In this document: positions 5,630 to 11,968 of the stretch, piece by piece
How the letters are laid out: every line of letters starts with the position of its first letter
Position numbering within the stretch: the first letter of the stretch is position 1
Assembly (NCBI GenBank): GCA_001778545.1
Contig: MFHJ01000039.1
Location: 1 to 11,968, forward strand
Direction of reading: 5' to 3'
Length of the DNA: 11,968 nucleotides
Source: Candidatus Giovannonibacteria bacterium RIFCSPHIGHO2_02_43_16
Lineage (GTDB): Bacteria > Patescibacteriota > Minisyncoccia > JACPKW01 > UBA11713
The notes under the pieces: generated by a model
Database searches by the model: none
Told to the model about the DNA's origin: nothing
Seen by the model: only the letters and a program-made list of their open reading frames with translations
Position numbers and translations under genes: made by a program

Positions 5630-6715
5630 AATATCCCAGATTCCCGGGTCTTCGCCTCCATCGAGTTTAAAGATTGCAACTCCGCGCACGCCGAGCTTTT
5701 TCGCGAGCGCTACTTTCTGCCGGACCGCTTCGGCATCAGACCACCACGCAATACGAAAGGTGCCTGGGTTAGGAATGGAATCGGGTGTCGGCTGAGGGAT
5801 ATAAACGAAACTCATTTCCCCAGCACTGTTCCTTTGAGAAGTGATATTTAAATTTTTCGCTAAGTCGAGAGCGTATTGGGGGTTAAAAGACCATAGGCGT
5901 TCGTACTGAAAGCCTAGGTTAAGCGGCCGAACTTCGTATTCATAGCCGTAGGTTGGGATTCCGATTACCAATTTGTTTTTTGGAATCGTTTGCGCCGTGA
6001 GCTTGATCACTTTCTCTACCCATTTCGTGTCGGCTATAGGAATATACGGCCCCAATGCGGATTCGTTTAATCGCAAATCAATAGTTCCTTGGTCGTATGT
6101 CATAACGCGCACCCGGTCGCAATATTTATTAATTTGGACATAGTCGTTTGCGTATTCGATGTCTTTCGGGATTGTATCGTACCTGGAGGCAAGGGGAGTG
6201 CGCGATTCAATTGTGCACATAACCCATTTTTTCCCCATGCGCCAGTAGAGCCCTTTTAAAAAAGTAGAAAAATAATCTTTAGTTTCCGCTTTCTTGCCTT
6301 CGAAATCGATATCTATGCCGTCAAAACCTTTCTCTTTCACTAAATTTGCGATTTCATCCTCGAGCGCTCTCCTTTTCGGCCCGTCCGAAAGAATACGGTG
6401 CATAGCTTCGCCGTCCGACCACATTACAGTAGGGATAACGCGGACTTTTTTGGCTTTCGCGGACGCGATAAAGCTTGTCCATGGCTCTTCATCGATTTTG
6501 AGCACGAGATCGGCAAGCGTTCCGTCGCTCTTAACGCTATATCCAAATGGATTAACTTCCTTAAGATCGCTCAAATGCGGGAGCACGTCGGCCGTGCTCG
6601 ACGCCGCGCGCCAATATGGAAGCCAGCCCGAAACCTCAAGCTTCGCCGCCGCGCTTGCCGAATAAGGCAAAATCATGAGCAGGAAAACTATTATAAATGC
6701 GGTTTTAGTGAACAT
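5621..6715 (-). CDS. Exported GH18-family glycoside hydrolase-like protein
   Basis: A 364-residue exported protein. The signal peptide covers about 1-22 (hydrophobic FIIVFLLMILPYSAS, then ASAAA). The body is a TIM-barrel of the glycoside hydrolase 18 type, as in chitinases and YaaH/YdhD-like cell-wall hydrolases. Residues 30-36 (GWLPYWR) form the first strand. GFDGIDIDFEG (130-140) is the DxxDxDxE motif with D132, D135, D137 and catalytic acid E139 intact. RVRVMTYDQ (201-209) matches the usual M.YD strand, and RGVAIFKLDGGEDPGIWDIL ends the barrel. The substrate is likely a GlcNAc-containing polymer such as peptidoglycan, but the sequence does not settle this. The start overlaps the GIY-YIG stop by 11 nt, so it is probably the last gene of the Nudix/GIY-YIG unit. 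Confidence 0.9.
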   Translation of the reverse strand: MFTKTAFIIVFLLMILPYSASAAAKLEVSGWLPYWRAASSTADVLPHLSDLKEVNPFGYSVKSDGTLADLVLKIDEEPWTSFIASAKAKKVRVIPTVMWSDGEAMHRILSDGPKRRALEDEIANLVKEKGFDGIDIDFEGKKAETKDYFSTFLKGLYWRMGKKWVMCTIESRTPLASRYDTIPKDIEYANDYVQINKYCDRVRVMTYDQGTIDLRLNESALGPYIPIADTKWVEKVIKLTAQTIPKNKLVIGIPTYGYEYEVRPLNLGFQYERLWSFNPQYALDLAKNLNITSQRNSAGEMSFVYIPQPTPDSIPNPGTFRIAWWSDAEAVRQKVALAKKLGVRGVAIFKLDGGEDPGIWDILK

Positions 6716-6977
6716 TTTTTAAAATTAAATCTAACTTCTTTTCTCTTTTCCACCCTTTAAGTTCGGCTTCTCGTTTTCTCGCCTTGGCATAGGTCCGAAA
6801 AGATTCAGAGTATCGGAGTGTAACCGGCCTTCTTATCTTAGTATAACGCGCCCCGGATTTTGCTTCATTATGCTCTTTAAGACGCCTCTCCAGATTATTT
6901 GTTACGCCGACGTATAAAGTCTTATCAGCGCATTCTAGGATATATGTGAAATAAGGCATTTGAAAAATATCAGTCAA
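6705..6977 (-). CDS. GIY-YIG nuclease superfamily protein (YhbQ/UvrC-like single domain)
   Basis: A 90-residue single-domain protein. The GIY-YIG signature is TYIL (11-14) with LYVGVTN (21-27). The catalytic arginine region is LERRLKEHN (29-37), and the metal-binding glutamate is E70 in KREAELKGW. These match the stand-alone GIY-YIG proteins whose cellular role is mostly unsettled (DNA repair or structure-specific cleavage is suspected). The start is ambiguous. TTG at 6977 overlaps the Nudix stop as TTGA, while ATG at 6959 (MPYFTYILECAD) is the usual N-terminus of the family and is the more likely start. No Shine-Dalgarno is present. It overlaps the GH18-like gene by 11 nt, so it sits in the middle of a tight three-gene cluster. 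Confidence 0.88.
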   Translation of the reverse strand: MTDIFQMPYFTYILECADKTLYVGVTNNLERRLKEHNEAKSGARYTKIRRPVTLRYSESFRTYAKARKREAELKGWKREKKLDLILKNVH

Positions 6978-7495
6978 ATCTTACTTGTTGAGTCGTATCC
7001 TAATGCGGCCGCTCGCGCAACGGATTTTTTAAAAAAATATATCCAATGACTGTAATTTTCCTCTTGGTTTCTACCTTGCCAATGTTCGAGGATTTCTTTT
7101 GCTGGGTACCAATTTAATGTGAAATGTTCATGTGCTTCCAATTGAGTCGGCAGAAGACTCGCGCTATTTAGTATCACGAGAAAACACGTCGCTAAGGCAA
7201 CACGATTTATGTTTTTAGTTTTGTTATGATAATGAGTCAGTGCTTCAGCGATCTTTTCAACATGACAGAAATCGTAAAGACCACTTTCTTCTCGAATCTC
7301 TCTCAACACTCCGCTCTCAGTGTCTTCGCCTGAAGCAATACCGCCAGAGAACAACAAGAGCAATCCATCGATATCACGTTTACCTACCGCGTATAGTTGT
7401 GTATATGGATTGAACACGACGCCGCATCCGCCATCCCTTCTCTCCTCGTTCTCCCTTTTTATGCCGAATTCAATGATAGTTTTAGTTTTTTTCAT
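6974..7495 (-). CDS. Nudix hydrolase
   Basis: A 173-residue protein with a complete Nudix box GX5EX7REUXEEXGU: G51, E57, R65-E66, E69-E70, G72-L73 (GGIASGED to REIREESGL). It hydrolyses a nucleoside diphosphate linked to some other group, using Mg2+ held by the box glutamates. The substrate cannot be told from sequence. The strand before the box (GCGVVFN, LLLLFSGG) and the later ALATCFLVIL strand fit the fold. The start ATG 7495 is preceded by TGTAATTT and no Shine-Dalgarno. It lies 70 nt downstream of tRNA-Gln on the same strand with no terminator between them, so it may be read from the tRNA promoter and freed by 3' processing. It ends in TGA, the only TGA stop in the window. Confidence 0.92.
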   Translation of the reverse strand: MKKTKTIIEFGIKRENEERRDGGCGVVFNPYTQLYAVGKRDIDGLLLLFSGGIASGEDTESGVLREIREESGLYDFCHVEKIAEALTHYHNKTKNINRVALATCFLVILNSASLLPTQLEAHEHFTLNWYPAKEILEHWQGRNQEENYSHWIYFFKKSVARAAALGYDSTSKI

Positions 7496-7565
7496 AAATT
7501 ACACTGACCTAAACTAAGTTTGGGGCAGGAGTTTGATGGCATAATTGCTAATAAATTCCCAACCA

Positions 7566-7639
7566 TGGCTGCGAGGCCTGGACTCGAACCAGGATTACGC
7601 GGTTCAGAGCCGCGCGTCCTACCATTAGACGACCCCGCA
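7566..7639 (-). tRNA. tRNA-Gln (anticodon CUG), CCA encoded
   Basis: A complete 74-nt cloverleaf on the minus strand. The acceptor TGCGGGG pairs with CCTCGCA (one G-U), the D arm is GTCT..GGAC, and the anticodon stem is CGCGG/CCGCG with loop CTCTGAA. The anticodon is CTG (codon CAG). The T arm is CCTGG-TTCGAGT-CCAGG. U1-A72 and discriminator G73 fit glutamine identity. The CCA end is encoded. Confidence 0.95.
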
Positions 7640-7649
7640 ATTTAACCCA

Positions 7650-7678
7650 ATTTTAACACTTTTTTAACGTCTTTTCAA
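7650..7678 (-). promoter_or_regulatory. tRNA-Gln promoter
   Basis: On the minus strand TTGAAA (7678-7673), a 17-bp spacer and TAAAAT (7655-7650), 10 nt before the mature tRNA 5' end. Ten of 12 consensus bases match. It probably also drives the Nudix/GIY-YIG/GH18 cluster. Confidence 0.75.
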
Positions 7679-7702
7679 CAAAGAGAGCACAGTTAACGCA
7701 CT

Positions 7703-7717
7703 TAATTTATTAAATTA
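7703..7717. repeat. Perfect AT palindrome, operator-like
   Basis: TAATTTA-T-TAAATTA, a 7-bp inverted repeat with a 1-nt centre. It lies 25 bp upstream of the tRNA-Gln -35. In such AT-rich DNA chance is a real alternative. Confidence 0.3.
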
Positions 7718-7838
7718 GAATATATTTCTGCTATTTTGGCAATTTAGATTATTTTACTTATATTTTACAGAGATATAAAAGAATTGTATAAAAATATTTC
7801 TTATTTAAAAGATGATTTTTAAGAATTTTGGCAGTTTA

Positions 7839-7867
7839 TTGACAGTTGTGATGATTTATTATATGAC
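7839..7867 (+). promoter_or_regulatory. Candidate distal promoter of the surface-protein gene
   Basis: A perfect TTGACA (7839-7844), 17-bp spacer, TATGAC (7862-7867; 4 of 6). Transcription would start near 7874, giving a leader of almost 400 nt. Confidence 0.4.
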
Positions 7868-7896
7868 TGTGAATTCTTAGCGGAGTTCTTTTATCG

Positions 7897-7905
7897 TTAT
7901 CCACA
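7897..7905 (+). promoter_or_regulatory. Perfect DnaA box
   Basis: TTATCCACA, an exact consensus DnaA box, in AT-rich DNA. I see no second perfect box nearby and no dnaA or dnaN, so it is more likely a lone regulatory or titration site than an origin. Confidence 0.4.
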
Positions 7906-7949
7906 AAATGAAACCCCTTTGCCTCTTGTGTAGTTTAATCGGATTTGCC

Positions 7950-7955
7950 TATAAT
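7950..7955 (+). promoter_or_regulatory. Candidate main promoter -10 of the surface-protein gene
   Basis: A perfect TATAAT with TTGTGT at an 18-bp distance as a weak -35. The start would be near 7962, 9 nt before a stable hairpin at 7971-8003 and about 306 nt before the ATG. Confidence 0.5.
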
Positions 7956-7970
7956 AATTAAAGACAATAT

Positions 7971-8003
7971 AAGCTTATCACCTGCTTTATAGGTGATTTG
8001 CTT
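7971..8003 (+). other. 5'-end stem-loop of the surface-protein leader
   Basis: AAGC (7971-7974) pairs with GCTT (8000-8003), a symmetric TT/TT internal loop follows, then ATCACCT (7977-7983) pairs with AGGTGAT (7991-7997) around GCTTTAT. Its place just after the predicted transcription start suggests an mRNA-stabilising 5' hairpin. Confidence 0.5.
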
Positions 8004-8097
8004 TGTTAGTCAGAACTTTGACAAATAAATATCATCGGATGAATGACAGAAATTAATATTAGGTTCGTCTCAATCATATAACCTTAGATAATTAACT

Positions 8098-8169
8098 GGA
8101 GTCTCGAGTCCGGTCGATCATTATGCCCTTCGCCGTAGGCGGAATGTCTAATGAAAATCGCTCGGCTCC
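8098..8169 (+). other. 72-nt long imperfect hairpin in the surface-protein leader
   Basis: The helices stack in order: GGAG/CTCC (8098-8101 with 8166-8169), CGAG/CTCG (8105-8108 with 8161-8164), CGA/TCG (8115-8117 with 8158-8160), TCATTA/TAATGA (8118-8123 with 8149-8154) and TTCGCC/GGCGGA (8129-8134 with 8138-8143) around a GTA loop. That is about 23 pairs, one of them G-U. It is more GC-rich than its surroundings. It has no U-run after it, so it is not a terminator. Confidence 0.5.
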
Positions 8170-8181
8170 TAAGATCAGAAA

Positions 8182-8201
8182 TTATTAACGTGTTATTAAC
8201 G
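8182..8201 (+). repeat. Tandem TTATTAACG pair at 11-bp period
   Basis: TTATTAACG occurs at 8182-8190 and 8193-8201, about one helical turn apart. The junction reads TTAACGTGTTA, which is also found just upstream of the membrane-protein gene at 1575. Confidence 0.45.
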
Positions 8202-8267
8202 CATAGGTTTTGGTCTGTCGAGATCAAAAAATCTATGCCTTACTTATTAGTAAAAAATTAATTAATC

Positions 8268-11200
8268 ATGATAAACAGAAATAAGAAAGGTGCGGCGAAT
8301 AAAATCGTTGTCACTTTCTTAAGCGTCTCGACAGCATTGTTTTTGTCGGGCGCTTCCCTCGCAGTTCCGTTAGTCGCAAACGCGGCTTTAACGGAATCAC
8401 AGATTCAGTCGATTCTTTCCTTGCTGCAGTCGTTCGGAGCTGATACGGCTACCGTCAACAACGTAAACGCGTCGTTGCGCGGCCTGCCGACCGTTCCGTC
8501 TACGCCTCCATCATCGACTGGAAATTGCGGCTTCACCCGAAGCCTTACAACGGGTTCAACGGGTGCTGACGTAAAATGTCTGCAGCAATATCTAAATGGA
8601 ACAGCATTTAAAGTAGCAGCTTCCGGAGCCGGTTCTCCAGGAGCGGAGACTATGTACTTCGGTCCAGCGACCAAGGGCGCTGTCGCCAAATGGCAGGCCG
8701 CGAACGGAGTTGCTCCGGCCGTAGGTTACTTCGGACCAATTTCACAGGCTAAATACAACTCGCTTGTAGCTGGCGGTCCTACTCCGCCCGGCCCAGGTCC
8801 AGTTCCTCCATCGGTTGGCACAGGACTTCAAGTTTCTTCGGGAACGCAGCCGACCAACTATATAGCTCCTGAAAGTGCGGCACGCGTGCCATTCACGGTG
8901 GTAAAACTTACTGCTGGAACTGATGGAGATGTGACGGTAAACGGAATCACAGTTGAAAGAACTGGCCCGGCCGCTGACACCTCTTTTGATGGAGTGGTGC
9001 TTCTGGATGAAAATATGGCTCAGCTTGGAATCGCAAAGACTCTAAACTCTAGCCATCAAACTACGGTTGGCGATCCATTTATTGTTAAAGCCGGACAAAC
9101 AAGGACGATGACGATCGCGGCCAACATGGACTCTGATCTTGATGGAGAGGCTGGCCAGGTTGCGTCCTTCTCAGTAAACGGAGTTAATACCTCCGCAACG
9201 GTATCCGGATCTCTCCCGATTACAGGAGCCGCGCACACGATTAACGGAACACTAAGCATTGGTTCCGTGACGGTGGCGCGCGGATCTCTGGATCCAGGAT
9301 CTTCTCAGACAAAAGAAGTCGGCACAATCGGATATACTTTCTCTGCGGTAAAAGTTACCGCTGGGTCAGCTGAAAAAGTGTATTTGACCCATATCCGCTG
9401 GAACCAGACAGGTTCTGCCGGATCGGGCGATCTTACCAACGTTAAAACTTATGTCGATGGCATTGCCTACGACACTATGGTTTCTGCGGACGGCAAGTAT
9501 TACACCACTAACTTCCCAGGAAGCGGAATTCTGATTGACAAAGGATTTTCCGTAGATATCTCAATCAAAGGCGATATCGCTGGCGGATCCAACAGGACTA
9601 TTGACTTCGATATCGCGAAACAGACAGACATCGGCGTTAAAGGTCAAACTTTCAACTTTGGCCTAATTCCTCCGCTAGCGGGCTCCGATCCCACTGATGA
9701 CAGTTCGAACTTCTCCAGCGTAGAAGATCCCTACTATGACGCTTCGCAGGTAACCGTTTCGACTGGCACTATGAACGTTTCGGTTGCGACATCGGTTGCC
9801 GCGCAAAACATCGGAATCAATCTTGCAAACCAGCCCTTGGGCGCGCTTGCGGTTGATGTAAAAGGCGAGGCTATTTCCGTAGCCAGCATCACATTCAATG
9901 TGTCGTTGGTTGGCGAGGGAGCAAATGACGACGTTGACGACATTACCAACGCGATAATCGTTGACGAAACAGGCGCTGTTGTCGCCGGACCTAAGGATGG
10001 TTCAGCCACGGATGCTAGCGGCAACGAAGGAACAATCGCTTTCACCGACACGATTACTTTCCCGACTGGCGTGCACACATACACGATCAAGGGCAAAATC
10101 GGAACTGACATTGACAACAACGTGACCATTGCCGCTTCCACGACTCCTTCCGGATGGGGAACAGTCAAAGGCTTGACTACCGGCAACACCATTACTCCTA
10201 GCCCAACCTCAGCGCTTACTATGCCGAGGATGACGGTTAAGACGGGAGCTTTGACTGTTAGCGCGCAGACTACTCCAATCGCGCAGACTGTAATCGCAGG
10301 CTCTTCTCAATTCGAGTTCGCCCGCTACAGCTTCGATGCGATCTCTTCAGGCGAGGATGTTCGCGTAACAACAATCCCGCTTACATACGGAGTTGCTACT
10401 GGTAACGCAACAGATCTTACGAACTGTAAGCTGTATGACGGAGCCACCGTGGTTAACTCTTCGAATATTGTTAACCCAACTGCGGAATCCTCTTCAACAA
10501 GCTTCACATTTGACGGTTCAGGTTTGATTGTCGCGAAAGGAACATCTAAGACCATTAATCTGAAATGTGACTTGCGTTCAGGGTCAACAGGCTCTTACCT
10601 CTGGGGTCTTGACACTGCCGAAGCTACCGGATACACCGGTGCTTCCGGGATAACGTCCGGTCAGACAGTTGCTGAAACATTGACTGAGTCCAACGGACAG
10701 GCCATGACGGCCTCTTCCGGCGGATCATTCACGGCAGCATTGGATTCAAACAGCCCAACCTACAAAGTAGTGTCGGCTGGGATGACTAATATCGAATTGG
10801 CCAGAATCAGATTTACGGCTTCGAATGAAGACATTGATCTTCGCCAAGTTGCCTTACAGCTTTCCGGAACCGGTTCGAACACGCCTGATGACTTGATAAA
10901 CAGAACAGTAACTCTATGGACGACTGACGGCGTAAATATTGGTACCGCGCAATTCTCCACAACTCAAGGAGACTTTGCGACATCATCCGCAATTTCCGCT
11001 AATGCCTTTAGAATTCCGAAGGATGGGAATAAAGTCCTTGTTGTCAAAGGCGACATGGCAAACATTTGTCTCTCTTGTGACGCCACGACGTCCGGTGCAT
11101 TCATCAAAGTTAACTACGATGGTGAGAACACAGGAATCAACGGCAACTATGGAACAGGAGTGGCTTCCGGATCCAACATCAGCCCTACCGGCGGAGACAC

Positions 11201-11843
11201 ATCGTCCGAAGGCGTCAGAGTCTTTGAAGCTTACCCAACATTTGCCGCGGTAACCGGATGGCAGCCATCAAGCTTGTCTAACGGCGACCAGCCATTATTC
11301 AGGTTCTCGGTAAAGGCAAACGGTGGCGATGTAGGCATCTACAAGTTCACTATCAGAATGGCGACAACCTCGGTTGATGTAACCAGCCTTAATATGTTCG
11401 GTTACACCGATTCCGTGTTCTCAAGCCCAGTAGCTGGAGTGAATACTCCTTCCGGCCAATTAGCTTCATCGACGAGCCCGCTGAATGTGAATGATTCAAA
11501 CTCGGATATCCCAGTGCTTGTGAACGATGCGTCTGGCGCTACAAAGATTTTGAACGTCCCATCCGGCTCAACCTACTACTTCGAGGTTCGAGGTACGGTT
11601 GCGAATGCCAATGCTTCCGGTGACTCTGTATCTATTCAGCTTCAGGGCGACGGCTCATCTTACTCAGGCCCTTCAGCGCAGATGTCCCAAGCTGTGGACG
11701 TCGAGTACTTCGTAGATGATGACTTCATCTGGACTCCGAACTCGACCACTACTGTAACTGCGACTTACAACGACTTCACTAACGGCTACTTGTTGCCGGG
11801 TCTTCCGACCTCCAACATGAACGCCCAAGTGCTGTCTAGGTAA
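8268..11843 (+). CDS. Large secreted surface-layer-like protein with peptidoglycan-binding domain
   Basis: A 1191-residue exported protein. The signal peptide (MINRNKKG basic start, hydrophobic 13-37) probably ends at VANA near residue 39. A peptidoglycan-binding type-1 domain lies at about 87-168 (GADVKCLQQYL, YFGPATKGAVAKWQAANG, YFGPISQAKYN). A proline/glycine linker follows (170-184). The rest is about six related beta-sandwich units starting near 187, 328, 500, 660, 828 and 992. They share an ED(V/I)xVxxIxL-type strand (as EDVRVTTIPL and EDIDLRQVALQL), DLxNxxLY, and a G-V-x-x-G-T-T-like strand before a DL/DM. The tail (about 1148-1191) contains DDDFIWTPN and TNGYLLPGLP, a pattern I associate with CPR surface proteins. 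Cysteine pairs 87/104 and 720/767 could form disulfides; 934/937 is CxxC. It probably coats the cell, anchored through peptidoglycan. It has no Shine-Dalgarno, a long structured leader and a strong terminator. Confidence 0.9.
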   Translation: MINRNKKGAANKIVVTFLSVSTALFLSGASLAVPLVANAALTESQIQSILSLLQSFGADTATVNNVNASLRGLPTVPSTPPSSTGNCGFTRSLTTGSTGADVKCLQQYLNGTAFKVAASGAGSPGAETMYFGPATKGAVAKWQAANGVAPAVGYFGPISQAKYNSLVAGGPTPPGPGPVPPSVGTGLQVSSGTQPTNYIAPESAARVPFTVVKLTAGTDGDVTVNGITVERTGPAADTSFDGVVLLDENMAQLGIAKTLNSSHQTTVGDPFIVKAGQTRTMTIAANMDSDLDGEAGQVASFSVNGVNTSATVSGSLPITGAAHTINGTLSIGSVTVARGSLDPGSSQTKEVGTIGYTFSAVKVTAGSAEKVYLTHIRWNQTGSAGSGDLTNVKTYVDGIAYDTMVSADGKYYTTNFPGSGILIDKGFSVDISIKGDIAGGSNRTIDFDIAKQTDIGVKGQTFNFGLIPPLAGSDPTDDSSNFSSVEDPYYDASQVTVSTGTMNVSVATSVAAQNIGINLANQPLGALAVDVKGEAISVASITFNVSLVGEGANDDVDDITNAIIVDETGAVVAGPKDGSATDASGNEGTIAFTDTITFPTGVHTYTIKGKIGTDIDNNVTIAASTTPSGWGTVKGLTTGNTITPSPTSALTMPRMTVKTGALTVSAQTTPIAQTVIAGSSQFEFARYSFDAISSGEDVRVTTIPLTYGVATGNATDLTNCKLYDGATVVNSSNIVNPTAESSSTSFTFDGSGLIVAKGTSKTINLKCDLRSGSTGSYLWGLDTAEATGYTGASGITSGQTVAETLTESNGQAMTASSGGSFTAALDSNSPTYKVVSAGMTNIELARIRFTASNEDIDLRQVALQLSGTGSNTPDDLINRTVTLWTTDGVNIGTAQFSTTQGDFATSSAISANAFRIPKDGNKVLVVKGDMANICLSCDATTSGAFIKVNYDGENTGINGNYGTGVASGSNISPTGGDTSSEGVRVFEAYPTFAAVTGWQPSSLSNGDQPLFRFSVKANGGDVGIYKFTIRMATTSVDVTSLNMFGYTDSVFSSPVAGVNTPSGQLASSTSPLNVNDSNSDIPVLVNDASGATKILNVPSGSTYYFEVRGTVANANASGDSVSIQLQGDGSSYSGPSAQMSQAVDVEYFVDDDFIWTPNSTTTVTATYNDFTNGYLLPGLPTSNMNAQVLSR

Positions 11844-11864
11844 TCTAGTTTCCTTGTGACTAGC

Positions 11865-11895
11865 AAAAGTCCCCCGAAAGGGGGACTTTTGATTT
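11865..11895 (+). terminator. Strong intrinsic terminator after the surface-protein gene
   Basis: AAAAGTCCCCC (11865-11875) and GGGGGACTTTT (11880-11890) are perfect 11-bp arms with a GAAA tetraloop, then GATTTT. It lies 21 nt past the stop. With A and T tracts on both sides it can work on either strand. Confidence 0.93.
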
Positions 11896-11908
11896 TGCCA
11901 AAAATCCG

Positions 11909-11914
11909 TATAAT
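11909..11914 (+). promoter_or_regulatory. -10 element of the gene at the right edge
   Basis: A perfect TATAAT with 7 nt to ATG 11922; the -35 is poor (TTTTGA at 16 bp). The spacing predicts a leaderless transcript. Confidence 0.6.
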
Positions 11915-11921
11915 TGAATTT

Positions 11922-11968
11922 ATGTTTCAAGTGGATAGAAAATTAATTCTGACGCTTGCTGTTTTAGT
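11922..11968 (+). CDS. Start of a gene cut by the right edge, signal-peptide-like N-terminus
   Basis: An open frame from ATG 11922 to the window end gives 15 full codons: MFQVDRKLILTLAVL. A short charged start followed by a hydrophobic stretch looks like a signal peptide or membrane anchor. The support is a perfect TATAAT 7 nt upstream and its position right after a terminator. The product is unknown. Confidence 0.5.
   Translation, partial: MFQVDRKLILTLAVL

Larger units (their letters stand above)
7640..8267. other. 628-base AT-rich intergenic region without a gene
   Basis: No credible ORF in either direction. It holds the tRNA promoter (minus), a perfect AT palindrome at 7703-7717, a 14-nt direct repeat (7733-7746 and 7825-7838), two plus-strand promoter candidates (7839-7867 and 7950-7955), one perfect DnaA box (7897-7905), hairpins at 7971-8003 and 8098-8169, and a tandem TTATTAACG pair (8182-8201). 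It is the upstream and leader region of the surface-protein gene. Confidence 0.7.

Noticed and set aside
6581..6599. Palindrome GAGCACG-TCGGC-CGTGCTC inside the GH18-like gene as another inserted element
   Set aside because: It shows no sequence similarity to the other two in-gene palindromes and I see no sign of an insertion in the protein. A chance stem in GC-rich codons is likely.
6974..6976. Recoding of UGA (glycine) as in some CPR lineages
   Set aside because: TGA ends the Nudix gene at the expected length and overlaps the next start. I see no in-frame TGA inside any conserved gene, so the standard code is sufficient.
6705..7639. A genomic island inserted at tRNA-Gln carrying Nudix and GIY-YIG genes
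   Set aside because: No integrase and no repeated copy of the tRNA 3' end is visible. The short match TCGAGTCC near 8104 is too short and in the wrong context.
8018..8023. A TTGACA at 8018 as a promoter for the surface-protein gene
   Set aside because: No -10-like hexamer stands at 16 to 18 bp (GAATGA at 17), so it is an orphan match.
8098..8169. An integron attC site or a MITE with terminal inverted repeats
   Set aside because: The flanks do not give the attC core GTTRRRY/RYYYAAC, no cassette structure follows, and the sequence beyond the GGAG/CTCC pair does not continue as an inverted repeat.
7640..8267. A replication origin in the AT-rich gap with a perfect DnaA box
   Set aside because: Only one perfect box is present, there are no clustered boxes, and no dnaA, dnaN or other origin-linked genes flank it. 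A lone regulatory site is enough.

Overview
The window looks like part of a Candidate Phyla Radiation (Patescibacteria, probably Parcubacteria-like) genome. The grounds are the compact gene set, the archaeal-type short cytidylate kinase, an NCPFC-type HIT protein, a near absence of Shine-Dalgarno sequences, and above all a 1191-residue secreted protein. That protein joins a peptidoglycan-binding domain to serial beta-sandwich units and ends in a short conserved-looking tail, as in abundant CPR surface proteins. Stops are TAA, TAG and TGA, so the standard code fits. The lineage is an inference from gene style, not from a marker phylogeny.

Layout. 1-336 (minus): HIT-family protein, cut by the left edge. 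337-480: promoter and a possible 19-residue ORF. 481-1005 (plus): cytidylate-kinase-like P-loop protein, convergent with 1042-1575 (minus), a YdjM/DUF457-type membrane protein. 1597-1633: a perfect 13-bp inverted repeat behind typA. 1642-3456 (minus): the translational GTPase TypA/BipA. 3450-3612: a strong plus promoter sharing a palindromic -10 with typA, followed by a hairpin-rich leader. 3613-4428 (plus): an unrecognised 271-residue protein with the only strong Shine-Dalgarno in the window. 4447-4481: a terminator shared with the minus genes. 4496-5302 and 5306-5593 (minus): an exported coiled-coil protein and a small membrane-anchored protein, co-transcribed from a consensus promoter. 5621-6715, 6705-6977 and 6974-7495 (minus): an overlapping cluster of GH18-like hydrolase, GIY-YIG protein and Nudix hydrolase, lying downstream of tRNA-Gln(CUG) at 7566-7639. 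7640-8267: a 628-base AT-rich gap with promoters, one perfect DnaA box and two hairpins. 8268-11843 (plus): the surface protein, then a strong terminator. 11922 to the end: the start of another gene.

How it fits together. TypA (ribosome-associated GTPase), HIT, Nudix and the kinase are housekeeping or nucleotide-handling functions. The GH18-like enzyme, the two small exported proteins and the surface protein belong to the cell envelope. Several gene starts have a TATAAT-like -10 only 6 to 8 nt before the ATG, so leaderless transcripts seem common. Two genes stand out for long structured leaders: the unknown 271-residue gene and the surface protein gene. Two coding sequences (typA and the membrane protein) also appear to carry short palindromic repeat-like inserts in frame.
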